47,550 nt of DNA from JAPLDA01 sp043787975 (lineage in GTDB: Bacteria; Bacteroidota; Bacteroidia; AKYH767-A; 2013-40CM-41-45). A program made the translations under genes and the position numbers. The notes under the pieces were generated by a model. That model saw only the letters and a list, made by a program, of their open reading frames with translations. It did not search any database and was not told where the DNA came from. The stretch spans positions 1-47,550 of the forward strand of contig JAYVUK010000021.1 in assembly GCA_043787975.1 (NCBI GenBank), given 5' to 3'. Below, one piece after another: positions 17,498 through 25,944 of the stretch; within the stretch, counting starts at the first letter, position 1; every line of letters begins with the position of its first letter.

Positions 17498-17887
17498 ATG
17501 CCATTGACAGACGAAGCACGAAAAGAAATTTTTGACAAACTGAAAAAAGCATTGGAGAAACAATGTCCGCCGATGGTGTGCAGCAAAGACAAAGAAGGAG
17601 TTTACGAACTTATGGGAAACAAACCCGTTCCTTATGGTTACGATAAAAAGATTGTTCCGGGTATGTATTTTTCTTCGGCTGTTGCCCGAAAAGACATGGT
17701 GAGCTTTTATTTCTTCCCAATGTACATGCAGTCTGAATTCAAAGAGCTCATTCCTGACATGATTAAAACACTGAAAGGAAAAACCTGTTTCAATATTAAA
17801 AAAGCTGAGCAGGTAAATGAAAAAGAATTGAATGCATTATTGAAAAAAGGTGTTCAGGCCTGGAAAAAAAGCGGCTATATGATATGA
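17498..17887 (+). CDS. Small DUF1801-like protein
   Basis: 129 residues starting MPLTDEARKEIFDKLKKAL. The start at 17498 is chosen because the -7 promoter box lies over the codons of the alternative start at 17462. Features: CPPMVCSKDKEGVYEL, GMYFSSAVARKDMVSFYFFP and ELIPDMIKTLKGKTCFNIKK, then a C-terminal helix. The strand pattern and the LKGKTCFNIKK box resemble DUF1801/YdhG proteins, a small alpha/beta fold of unknown function. No signal peptide, so cytoplasmic. It is the last core gene before the island. Family placement is tentative. Confidence 0.65.
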   Translation: MPLTDEARKEIFDKLKKALEKQCPPMVCSKDKEGVYELMGNKPVPYGYDKKIVPGMYFSSAVARKDMVSFYFFPMYMQSEFKELIPDMIKTLKGKTCFNIKKAEQVNEKELNALLKKGVQAWKKSGYMI

Positions 17888-17914
17888 TTTTTCTTTCAAA
17901 GCACTAAATAAAAA

Positions 17915-18045
17915 AACAAAGAGTTCCTTTGAAAATGTCAAACCGCTTAAAATGACGAAGAGCCTTAAAGGAAATGAGAATTGCTCATCACAGGTTAAGG
18001 CTCAACGCTGCATTTATCCAATGCAGAGTATAAAGATACAACGTA
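17915..18045 (-). ncRNA. Candidate structured RNA
   Basis: This non-coding stretch folds into two nested, perfect stems. Stem A is GAGCCTTAA (17960-17968) with TTAAGGCTC (17995-18003), enclosing ATGAG/CTCAT (17974-17978/17984-17988). Stem B is CTGCATT/AATGCAG (18008-18014/18020-18026). Read on the minus strand it starts behind TATCTTTA, close to the TAnnTTTG box, and ends in CAAAG-GAACT-CTTTG plus a run of seven T. That is the layout of a small RNA of about 130 nt. I match it to no known class and strand is uncertain. Confidence 0.35.
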
Positions 18046-18117
18046 AATTCTTTTTTGGTAATAAATAAATAAAATATTCTTACAGTTTTTCAAAGACAAC
18101 TCAAACGTGAAATAAAA

Positions 18118-18134
18118 GTGCGCTGTAATGGGCT
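18118..18134 (+). other. Left attachment-site candidate (tRNA-Val 3'-end copy)
   Basis: GTGCGCTGTAATGGGCT matches 16 of 17 bases of 29754-29770, which is the 3' end of the tRNA-Val gene plus one flanking base, in the same orientation. This is what a tyrosine recombinase leaves at the far end of an element integrated into a tRNA 3' end. The rest of 17888-18352 holds the RNA candidate and a possible mod promoter (TATATTCG, 18317-18324) and no gene. Confidence 0.65.
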
Positions 18135-18352
18135 AGTCTCTTTTCTTCGCTTTGCAACAATCAACGTTTACATCTTCCAACCTATATTGACAGGGATGAA
18201 GCCGAAAAGTACTTTTAAAAATCACTTTCGGTTAATTTGAACACGCTCCAAATTACTGAATGAGGAACTATTTTTCCTTTATTTGCTGCCGTATTCTTTC
18301 AAGCAATTTTTTCCTTTATATTCGACCTTCATATTTTTTTAAGGCAATTTTC

Positions 18353-20908
18353 ATGGCAAAAACAAAAAAAGCGAAAATCGTTTCTCAAAAACCTATTGAG
18401 CAATACGAACACAAAGACAAACAACGGCTCAATAACCCACCCGTTGGTTTGGTGGATGCTCATACGGACAACGGTGGACTGAAAAAACAGAGGTATGAAT
18501 ACGACCCACACCTTGACCCTCAATTGCAGTGGGCTGGCAAAGCCGAGCATACAAGTTTTGAAGTGCCTACCGTGAGCTTGCATGTGCATGAACGCATAGA
18601 CCCAAGACGCATCATTGAACAAATAAAAAAAGAACCTGAACCCGAAACTCAACTTTCGCTTTTTCAAAGCAACACCGAAACAAAAGGTTTGAGCAAAGCA
18701 TTAGAGTTTTATAAACACAAAGAAAACTGGAGTAACCGGCTGATAGCAGGTGACAGTTTGCTTGTGATGAATTCTCTTTTGCAAAAGGAAAGCATGGGAG
18801 GAAAAGTGCAGATGGTTTATTTTGACCCACCTTATGGGATAAAATACGGTAGCAACTTTCAACCATTCGTAAATAAGAAAGATGTAAAAGACGGAAGTGA
18901 TAATGACTTGACAGCAGAACCCGAAATGATAAAAGCATTTCGTGATACATGGGAATTAGGCATACACTCCTATCTCACATACTTGCGTGACAGATTAAAA
19001 CTTGCAAAGGAATTATTGCATGAAAGCGGAAGTGTATTTGTTCAAATCAGTGATGAGAATATTCATCTCATTAGAAACTTACTTGACGAAATTTTCTTGA
19101 AAGAAAATTTTGTCAGTCAAATTACCTACACCAAGACGGCAGCATTAGGGTCAAAATATCTTGGCGGCTCTTGCGATTTCATTATTTGGTATGCGAAAAA
19201 TAAAACAGAATTAAAATATCGTCAGCTATACAAAGAAAGAGTTGAGAAAACAGAAGGAGGAACTTTTACTTGTGTTGAACTTAAAGATGGAAGTTGGCGA
19301 AGAATGACAGCCGAAGAAAAACGAGGTGAAGTTGAATTGCCTAAAGGTTCAAAAAGGTTTAGAGCCGCAGATATTTCAAGACAATCTCAATCTGATACTT
19401 CTGCTTTTGAATTTCAATTTGACGGAAAGAAATATTTACCATCAAAGGGCAGGCATTGGGCAACTCATAAAGACGGATTGAAACGACTTGCTGAAGCAAG
19501 CAGAATAGTTTCGCAAGGCAACACACTTGCCTTCAAAAAATTTGAAGATGATTTTCCTTACATGGAATTAGACAACAATTGGATTGACACATCAATTGGT
19601 TCATTCACAGAAAAAATATATGTAGTTCAAACCGGTGAACTTCCAATCAAAAGATGTTTGCTGATGACAACAGACCCGGGTGATTTAGTTCTTGATATTA
19701 CTTGTGGAAGCGGAACAACTGCTTTTGTCGCAGAGAACATTGGACGAAGATGGATTACATGCGACACATCAAGAGTTGCCTTGACATTAGCAAAGCAAAG
19801 AATCATGACGGCAAACTTTGACTACTTTGAATTAGCACATCCCGATGAAGGAGTTGGAAGCGGTTTCAAATACGAAACAGTTCCGCACATCACTTTGAAA
19901 TCAATTGCGAACAACGAATCTGCAACACAAGAAACTTTATACAACAAACCAAACATTGACAACAAAAGAGCAAGAATAACAGGACCATTTACAGTTGAAG
20001 CAGTTCCTGCACCAGTTGTAAAAGCAATGGAAGATGCTTCGACTTCGCTCAGCATGACAGATGATTTTGAAGCAGATATTTCAGTTTCAAGAAGTGGAGA
20101 AACATTAAGACAAAATACTTGGATTGATGAATTACGAAATACAGGAGTGAGAGGCAAAGGCGGCAACCGAATTGATTTTACAAGAATGGAAACTGCAAAA
20201 GGTTTACGCTATGTGCAGGCAGAAGGAGAAACAAAACCCTTCGGCTCCGCTCAGGATGACAAACCGAAAAAGGTTTATGTAGTGTTTGCACCCGAACATG
20301 CACCGCTTGAACAACGCACCGTTGAAATGGCTTGGGAAGAAGTGAAACCCTACAAGCCTGACATTCTTTTGTTTTGTGCTTTGCAGTTTGACGAAGAAGC
20401 AGCAAAAGACATTGACGAAATGAATCCTGAATTAACCAAGTGTGTTTTTCTGAAAGCACAAATGAATGCCGACTTGCTCACGGATGATTTGAAAAAGAAA
20501 AGAAGCAGCAACGAAAGTTTTTGGTTAATCGGACAACCCGATGCAAGAATGACAGAAATAAAAAGCGGTGATGATAAAGGCAAATGTAAAGTGGAAGTTC
20601 ACGGCTTTGATTATTACAACCCAAAAACAGGAACAGTAGAAAGTGGAGGTAAAGGTGACATTGCTATGTGGATGCTTGACACCGATTATGATGGAAGAAG
20701 TTTATTTCCAACGCAAGTATTTTTTCCAATGGCAGGTGCAAAAGAAGGTTGGGCAACCATAGCAAGAAATTTAAAAGCAGAGATTGACGAAGAAAAGATA
20801 CAAGCATTTGGCGGAACAGTTTCATTGCCGTTCACAGCAGGTAAAGCCGTTGCAGTAAAAATTATTGATGCAAGGGGAATTGAAAGTTTAAAAATTATCC
20901 GTGATTGA
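18353..20908 (+). CDS. Type III restriction-modification methyltransferase (Mod)
   Basis: 851 residues from ATG at 18353 (MAKTKKAKIV); a longer frame from 18260 adds a hydrophobic, unlikely N-terminus and would overlap the promoter candidate. The beta-class order is visible: DPPYG at about 158-162 (catalytic motif IV), then AdoMet motif I as LDITCGSGTTAF at about 446-457. Between them lies the target-recognition region. The C-terminal third (TEIKSGDDKGKCKVEVHGFDY, SLFPTQVFFPMAG) matches type III Mod tails. It methylates DNA, probably N6-adenine, and gives specificity to the Mod/Res complex. Two short CTTCGACTCCGCTCAG-type repeats are inserted in frame (20036-20060, 20237-20260). First gene of an operon with KilA-N and res. 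Confidence 0.92.
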   Translation: MAKTKKAKIVSQKPIEQYEHKDKQRLNNPPVGLVDAHTDNGGLKKQRYEYDPHLDPQLQWAGKAEHTSFEVPTVSLHVHERIDPRRIIEQIKKEPEPETQLSLFQSNTETKGLSKALEFYKHKENWSNRLIAGDSLLVMNSLLQKESMGGKVQMVYFDPPYGIKYGSNFQPFVNKKDVKDGSDNDLTAEPEMIKAFRDTWELGIHSYLTYLRDRLKLAKELLHESGSVFVQISDENIHLIRNLLDEIFLKENFVSQITYTKTAALGSKYLGGSCDFIIWYAKNKTELKYRQLYKERVEKTEGGTFTCVELKDGSWRRMTAEEKRGEVELPKGSKRFRAADISRQSQSDTSAFEFQFDGKKYLPSKGRHWATHKDGLKRLAEASRIVSQGNTLAFKKFEDDFPYMELDNNWIDTSIGSFTEKIYVVQTGELPIKRCLLMTTDPGDLVLDITCGSGTTAFVAENIGRRWITCDTSRVALTLAKQRIMTANFDYFELAHPDEGVGSGFKYETVPHITLKSIANNESATQETLYNKPNIDNKRARITGPFTVEAVPAPVVKAMEDASTSLSMTDDFEADISVSRSGETLRQNTWIDELRNTGVRGKGGNRIDFTRMETAKGLRYVQAEGETKPFGSAQDDKPKKVYVVFAPEHAPLEQRTVEMAWEEVKPYKPDILLFCALQFDEEAAKDIDEMNPELTKCVFLKAQMNADLLTDDLKKKRSSNESFWLIGQPDARMTEIKSGDDKGKCKVEVHGFDYYNPKTGTVESGGKGDIAMWMLDTDYDGRSLFPTQVFFPMAGAKEGWATIARNLKAEIDEEKIQAFGGTVSLPFTAGKAVAVKIIDARGIESLKIIRD
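20036..20060 (+). repeat. Dispersed CTTCGACTCCGCTCAG-type element, copy 1
   Basis: Reads GCTTCGACTTCGCTCAGCAT then GACAG, inside mod, coding ASTSLSMT in this frame. Related to copies at 20237 and 36970. Such elements are widespread in environmental bacterial genomes and are often translated as HPERSRR or FGSAQDD. Confidence 0.75.
20237..20260 (+). repeat. Dispersed CTTCGACTCCGCTCAG-type element, copy 2
   Basis: Reads CCCTTCGGCTCCGCTCAGGA then TGAC, inside mod, coding PFGSAQDD. It lies in a different reading frame from copy 1, so the two insertions gave unrelated peptides without breaking the gene. Confidence 0.8.
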
Positions 20909-20909
20909 T

Positions 20910-21728
20910 ATGGCAAAAAATAAAACTATCAATGTAAAAGGAATTGAAATCTCCATCTTAAAAGAAGGGAAGCAAACTTTCATTTCGCTTACTGATATGA
21001 TAAAGGCAAAGGACGGAGATTTTTTTATTTCCGATTGGCTTCGTAACAGAAACACTGTAGAGTTTCTTGGTATTTGGGAAAGCGTTTATAACCCAAGTTT
21101 TAATTATGGCGAATTCGCCATAATTAAAAGTCAGGCAGGTTTGAACAATTACAAGATTAGCGTAAAGGAATGGGAGGAGAAAACCAATTCAATTGGTTTA
21201 AAAGCAACAGCCGGAAGATATGGAGGAACTTATGCTCATCCAGATATTGCATTTGAATTTGGAATGTGGGTTAGTGCAGAATTCAAGATTTACCTTATAA
21301 AAGAATTCCAACGCCTCAAAGAAGATGAAAACGACAGGTTAAAACTTGAATGGAATCTGCAACGCACTTTGGCAAAAGTGAATTACCACATTCACACCGA
21401 TGCTATCAAAGAAAAATTAATTCCGCCAACACTTTCAAAAGACAAAATTAATTTTGCGTATGCCGATGAAGCCGATATGCTCAACATGGCTTTGTTTGGA
21501 ATGACAGCAAAGCAGTGGCGTGATGCCAATCCCAAAACAGAAGGCAACATTCGTGATGCTGCAACACTTGAACAATTGGTTGTTCTTTCAAATATGGAAA
21601 GCATCAATGCAGTTTTAATTCATCAGAGCTTGAAACAATATGAAAGATTACAGCAACTGAATCAGATTGCTATTATACAGATGAAATCATTAGTTAATAA
21701 CGCCCAAATTCGCAAATTGAAAAAGTAA
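20910..21728 (+). CDS. KilA-N domain protein in the type III R-M operon
   Basis: 272 residues from ATG at 20910, 1 bp after the mod stop; a GTG at 20901 would overlap mod by 8 bp. The N-terminal half is a KilA-N DNA-binding domain: ISILKEGKQTFISLTDMIKA, FFISDWLRNRNTVEFLGIWE, GLKATAGRYGGTYAHPDIAFEFG and KIYLIKEFQRLKEDE. The C-terminal half is helical (KQWRDANPKTEGNIRDAATLEQLVVLSNMESINAVLIHQ). KilA-N is best known from phage proteins and antirepressors. Its place between mod and res, 3 bp before res, implies a role in regulating or targeting the system; the mechanism is unknown. Similar insertions occur in other Bacteroidota type III loci, as I recall. Confidence 0.88.
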   Translation: MAKNKTINVKGIEISILKEGKQTFISLTDMIKAKDGDFFISDWLRNRNTVEFLGIWESVYNPSFNYGEFAIIKSQAGLNNYKISVKEWEEKTNSIGLKATAGRYGGTYAHPDIAFEFGMWVSAEFKIYLIKEFQRLKEDENDRLKLEWNLQRTLAKVNYHIHTDAIKEKLIPPTLSKDKINFAYADEADMLNMALFGMTAKQWRDANPKTEGNIRDAATLEQLVVLSNMESINAVLIHQSLKQYERLQQLNQIAIIQMKSLVNNAQIRKLKK

Positions 21729-21731
21729 CTA

Positions 21732-24620
21732 ATGAAAAAAATTGACCAGCTCATAATAAATTCTCCTTACGCAGAACCCAAACATTATTGGTATTACAAC
21801 CGTGATAACCGGGAATTTGAAAAAAGAAGCGGAAGAAGAAAAGCCAGTTACATAGTTGCTACTCCCAACTCACAGGCATTTGACGACCCGGGCATTCAAA
21901 TAGAAATTGAATTGGTAAATCGTATTCGTCCGAGAGTGGATGAGTGGAGAGCAAAAGATTATCCCGGAGTTACAGGCACAACAAAAAGATTGCTGAAGCA
22001 TTGGTGTGATGAAGAAGAACGCAAAGACCGAAAATTTTTCTTTTGCCAATTAGAAGCAATTGAAACTTTGATTTGGTTAACTGAAGCACCGCAATCCGAA
22101 AAACAAGGTATTGATGTTCCTAGTGACGGAGGAGAGTTTTCAAGATGGTGCAGTAAGATGGCAACAGGTTCGGGCAAAACAATTGTGATGGCTCAATTGA
22201 TTGCATGGCAAGTGTTGAATAAAGTTGCAGACAACAAAGACAAACGCTTTTCAAAAAATGTTTTGATAGTTGCCCCCGGCTTAACGGTAAAAAATCGTTT
22301 GGCAGTTTTGAATCCTTCCGACCTTGGAAATTATTACGAGGAGTTCAACATCGTTCCGCAGGGATTGATGGAAACTTTGCGACAAGCAAAAGTAAAAATC
22401 ATCAACTGGCACATGCTTGCCTGGGACAGTCAAAAAAAATTAGATGATAAAGTTGCAAAAGGAAATTTGCGTTCGGTTGACAAGCGGAAGAAAACTGAAA
22501 TCAGTGATGAAGCTTATGTAAAAGAGGTTTTAGGCGATATGGCTTCCGCAACAAACATGATTGTGATAAACGATGAAGCACATCATGCTTGGAGAGTTGC
22601 AGCAGAGAGTAAAGTTAAGGGAGTAAAAAAAGAAGACATTGAAGAAAGCACTATTTGGGTTGGCGGTTTAGATAAAATAAATCGTTCAAGAGGAATCCTT
22701 CAATGTTTTGATTTGTCAGCAACACCATTTGCACCCACAGGAAAAAAAGCAAGTGAAGAAGCATTGTTTCCTTGGATAGTTTCCGACTTCGGTTTGAATG
22801 ATGCCATTGAAAGCGGATTAGTAAAAACTCCGAGAGTTGTAATTCGTGATGATGGAAGTGTGGAAGCAAAAAATTTGCGTTCACGATTGTATCACATCTA
22901 CATGGATGCAACAGTGAGAGATGATATTGCAGACACACGAAAAGCACAGCCGACAGAACCTTTGCCCGACTTAATTAAAAACGCTTACATACTTCTTGGT
23001 AAAGATTGGAAAGCAGTTTACGATAGTTGGAAAGAAAAAACTCCTTTCGTTCCGCCTGTTATGATTACTGTGGCGAACACAACCTACACATCAGCACGAA
23101 TAAAATATTCTTTTGACCACGATAGTTTTTTATTGAATGCACTTGGTTTAGGTGAGTTGGGAGATCCTGAAAAAACATTGCAGATAGACAGCAGCATTTT
23201 AAATAAAGTAGAACGGGGAGAGTTTGGAGAATTCAACGGAGAAGAAACAGAACAAGACATTGAGGAAGTTGAAGAAGCAGAAAAAGTAACAGACGATGAT
23301 GCACCGAAAGAAAAAAAGAAATCAAAAAAAGAATTAGCACTTGAACTAAGAGCAAAGATTGACACGGTTGGAAAAATTGGGGAATCGGGCGAGAAAATAC
23401 AAAATGTAATTTCAGTTGGAATGTTGAGTGAAGGTTGGGATGCAAAAACCGTAACTCACATTATGGGATTGAGAGCATTCAGCAGTCAGTTGTTGTGTGA
23501 GCAGGTAGTAGGCAGAGGATTGAGAAGAACGGAATACACAGTGAATCCCGAAACAGGATTATTTGAAGCAGAGTATGTAAATATTTTTGGTGTGCCGTTT
23601 ACATTTTTACCACACGAAGAATCGGGAGAAGAAAGACCACGACCACCAAAGCCAACAACTGAAATAAAAACGGACAAAGAAAAAATTGAACACAAAATTT
23701 CTTTTCCAAATATTTTGCGGATTGACCACAGTTACAAGCCGCAACTCATTTTGAATTTGGAAAAAGTAAAAGCACTTGAACTTGACCCTTACGAATCAAT
23801 TACAGAAGCACAGTTAGGAGCAATCATAGCAGGGAAGCCAACCAATCTTTCAATTTCAGAAATTGATTTGGTTGAAGTAGGAATGAATACACGGATGCAA
23901 ACAATTATTTTCAAAGTTGCATCATCAATTTACAATATTGAAAAACGACCTGACTGGAAAGGGAATAAAGATACCTTCCTAATTCAATTAATTAGCATCA
24001 TTGAAAAGTTTGTTAATTCCGATAAAATTAGATTTAAGAACCCGTTGTTTAATCAAGATGAAGTGAAGAAAAGAATCTTGCTCATGTTGAACATGAACAA
24101 AGTAATTCAACACATCTGGAATGAAATCAAAGCAACCAATACAGACCAATTAGCATCAGTATTTGACAAAGAACATCCAATTCGATCTACATCAGATTTA
24201 AGAAGTTGGTGGACAAGCAAACCTTGTGAAAAATTCAGTAAAACTCACATTAATTTTGTTGTTGTTGATAGCAAACTTGAATTTCTTGAAGCGAAAAAGA
24301 TCAATGATAGCAAATTGATAAAATCGTTCGTAAAGAATGACCATTTAGGATTTGCAATTATTTATAATCACCAAGGAATTATTAGCCGATATTTCCCCGA
24401 TTTCATTATTAAATTAGCGACAGGTGAAAATCTCGTTCTTGAAACGAAAGGCAAGGACACTGATAAAGATAAAACTAAACGAGCATTTCTTGACGAGTGG
24501 TGCAGAGCAGTAAATCAGCATGGAGGTTTTGGGAAATGGAGTTGGGCAGTTTCATTTGACGCTAATGATTTGGATGAAATTTTATTAAGAAAATCAGTTG
24601 GTGACCCTCCTGGTTTATAG
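21732..24620 (+). CDS. Type III restriction endonuclease subunit (Res)
   Basis: 962 residues. SF2 helicase core: MATGSGKTIVMAQLIAW (Walker A, about 147-163), NDEAHHAW (DEAH box, about 281), DLSATPFAPTGKK (motif III), SEGWDAKTVTHIMGLRAF and the motif VI-like EQVVGRGLRR. The C-terminus has a PD-(D/E)xK nuclease: FPDFIIKLATGENLVLETKGKD (about 897-918), with D, E and K present. Together with Mod it forms the ATP-driven restriction complex that cleaves between two head-to-head unmethylated sites. A lysine/glutamate-rich segment (about 495-535) is a flexible linker. The TAG stop at 24618-24620 is followed in the same frame by the target-recognition fragment. Confidence 0.93.
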   Translation: MKKIDQLIINSPYAEPKHYWYYNRDNREFEKRSGRRKASYIVATPNSQAFDDPGIQIEIELVNRIRPRVDEWRAKDYPGVTGTTKRLLKHWCDEEERKDRKFFFCQLEAIETLIWLTEAPQSEKQGIDVPSDGGEFSRWCSKMATGSGKTIVMAQLIAWQVLNKVADNKDKRFSKNVLIVAPGLTVKNRLAVLNPSDLGNYYEEFNIVPQGLMETLRQAKVKIINWHMLAWDSQKKLDDKVAKGNLRSVDKRKKTEISDEAYVKEVLGDMASATNMIVINDEAHHAWRVAAESKVKGVKKEDIEESTIWVGGLDKINRSRGILQCFDLSATPFAPTGKKASEEALFPWIVSDFGLNDAIESGLVKTPRVVIRDDGSVEAKNLRSRLYHIYMDATVRDDIADTRKAQPTEPLPDLIKNAYILLGKDWKAVYDSWKEKTPFVPPVMITVANTTYTSARIKYSFDHDSFLLNALGLGELGDPEKTLQIDSSILNKVERGEFGEFNGEETEQDIEEVEEAEKVTDDDAPKEKKKSKKELALELRAKIDTVGKIGESGEKIQNVISVGMLSEGWDAKTVTHIMGLRAFSSQLLCEQVVGRGLRRTEYTVNPETGLFEAEYVNIFGVPFTFLPHEESGEERPRPPKPTTEIKTDKEKIEHKISFPNILRIDHSYKPQLILNLEKVKALELDPYESITEAQLGAIIAGKPTNLSISEIDLVEVGMNTRMQTIIFKVASSIYNIEKRPDWKGNKDTFLIQLISIIEKFVNSDKIRFKNPLFNQDEVKKRILLMLNMNKVIQHIWNEIKATNTDQLASVFDKEHPIRSTSDLRSWWTSKPCEKFSKTHINFVVVDSKLEFLEAKKINDSKLIKSFVKNDHLGFAIIYNHQGIISRYFPDFIIKLATGENLVLETKGKDTDKDKTKRAFLDEWCRAVNQHGGFGKWSWAVSFDANDLDEILLRKSVGDPPGL

Positions 24621-25364
24621 ACAATTCGTTTTACAACAATAAAAAATTATCATTATCAGAAATTGATTGATAAACTTGATACAGATTCAATTCCACTTGA
24701 AAAAATCGTAACTGTAAAAGATGGAATAGATACAGGTGATAACAAAAAATATATCAAGGATAAAAGAGAAAACAAAAATTGGAAACCTGTTATTGGAGGC
24801 AAAGACATTAACAGATATGTAATCATTGATAACAAGTTTATTCTTCATGGAAATCATTTAGCTAATCCAAGAAAGCCAGAAGTATTTGAACAAGAAAAAA
24901 TAGTTGTTCGTGAAACTGGAGATAGAATTATTGCAACTTATGATAATCAAAATCATTATGCTCTCTCTACTCTGTATTCAATGAATCTCATTGATAAAAA
25001 TTTCTCGTTAAAATATTTACTGGGATTACTAAATTCTAAAGTGTTCCATTTTTTGATGAACCTAATCGCATTTGAGAAGACGAAAGGTGCGTTTACTAAA
25101 ACAAGAATTTTTCATTACTACAAACTTCCTGTAAAAGCAAAAGGTGTAAATCAAAAACCTTTCATCACCATAGTTGACAAAATTCTTGAAATGAAAAAGC
25201 AAGACCCCTCAGCCAACACAAGCAGCAGAGAAAAGCAAATAGATGTAATGGTATATCATCTTTACAACCTCACTTATGATGAAGCAAAAATTATTGATGC
25301 AGAATTAAAGGAAGAGGAGTTTGAGAAATATGCTATTCCATTTCAGAAAACGGTTGCAGTATGA
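24621..25364 (+). pseudogene. Detached TaqI/Eco57I-type target-recognition fragment
   Basis: The frame is open from the codon after the res stop to 25364, with no ATG; the first usable start is TTG at 24663 (233 aa). The sequence IPLEKIVTVKDGIDTGDNKK, WKPVIGGKDINRYVI, EKIVVRETGDRIIATYDN, LKYLLGLLNSKVFHFLM and FTKTRIFHYYKLPV is the C-terminal specificity domain (TaqI_C type) of type IIG/Eco57I-like enzymes, normally behind a methyltransferase of several hundred residues that is missing here. It is either a remnant left by recombination or a stand-alone specificity protein made by reinitiation or TAG readthrough. The open frame over 240 codons argues that it is recent or still in use. Confidence 0.7.
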
Positions 25365-25370
25365 TACAAG

Positions 25371-25892
25371 ATGGAAATTTATAAAATATTTTTTATTTTC
25401 TTTCTGTCTGCCTTTTGTCTAAGCAGTCATGGCTCTGCACAACGAGGTTCACATTCTCACAATAGTGCAGGCAGCCATTCACACAGTAGTTCACATTCGT
25501 CATCGAGCCACCATTCATCCGGCACATCACATTCTTATTCGCATCATTCATCCCCCCATATCTCAACCGGAAGTCATTCATCTCCGCACTCATCGTCACA
25601 TTATTCAACAGGCAGGCATCGTTCGTCAACATCACATTCATCATCTTCACATGTTTCATCACACCGTTCTACCTCTGCTTCAGGAGCAACACGCAATTCA
25701 CACGGCAGAATTAAGCGAAGCAGCAAAGCACGTCATGATTTTATGAAACAAACCGGTTACCCGCACGGTCGCAAAGGCTACGTCATTGACCACATCATTC
25801 CATTAAGCAAAGGCGGATGCGATTGCCCTTCCAACATGCAATGGCAAACAATCGAAGAAGGCAAACAGAAGGACAAGACAGAAAGAAAATAA
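25371..25892 (+). CDS. Exported HNH nuclease with Ser/His-rich linker
   Basis: 173 residues: a signal peptide (1-23, ending SSHGSA before QRG), a low-complexity Ser/His linker (about 24-110, dozens of SH and HS pairs), then a small HNH domain (about 117-170): SSKARHDFMKQTGYPHGRKG, then YVIDHIIPLSKGG, Asp140-His141, Asn155 and NMQWQTIEEGKQKD. This compact HNH type is common in bacteria, usually without such a linker. Export to periplasm or outside is predicted, so it may degrade incoming or extracellular DNA rather than act with Res. It starts 6 bp after the recognition fragment and probably shares its transcript. Possible metal binding by the His-rich linker is inference. Confidence 0.82.
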   Translation: MEIYKIFFIFFLSAFCLSSHGSAQRGSHSHNSAGSHSHSSSHSSSSHHSSGTSHSYSHHSSPHISTGSHSSPHSSSHYSTGRHRSSTSHSSSSHVSSHRSTSASGATRNSHGRIKRSSKARHDFMKQTGYPHGRKGYVIDHIIPLSKGGCDCPSNMQWQTIEEGKQKDKTERK

Positions 25893-25932
25893 GATTAAAA
25901 AGTTAGCGAGTAGGGGAATAGTTTTAAAAAAT

Positions 25933-25940
25933 TAATTTTG
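25933..25940 (+). promoter_or_regulatory. -7 box TAATTTTG at the hydrolase start
   Basis: TAATTTTG fits TAnnTTTG and ends 4 nt before the ATG at 25945, predicting an almost leaderless mRNA. It fixes the start codon, so that Thr2 is the residue exposed after Met removal. Confidence 0.55.
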
Positions 25941-25944
25941 CACA

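Noticed and set aside
18260..18352. Upstream extension of mod (31 residues)
   Set aside because: Hydrophobic, unlike Mod N-termini, and overlaps a promoter-like TATATTCG; ATG at 18353 fits better.
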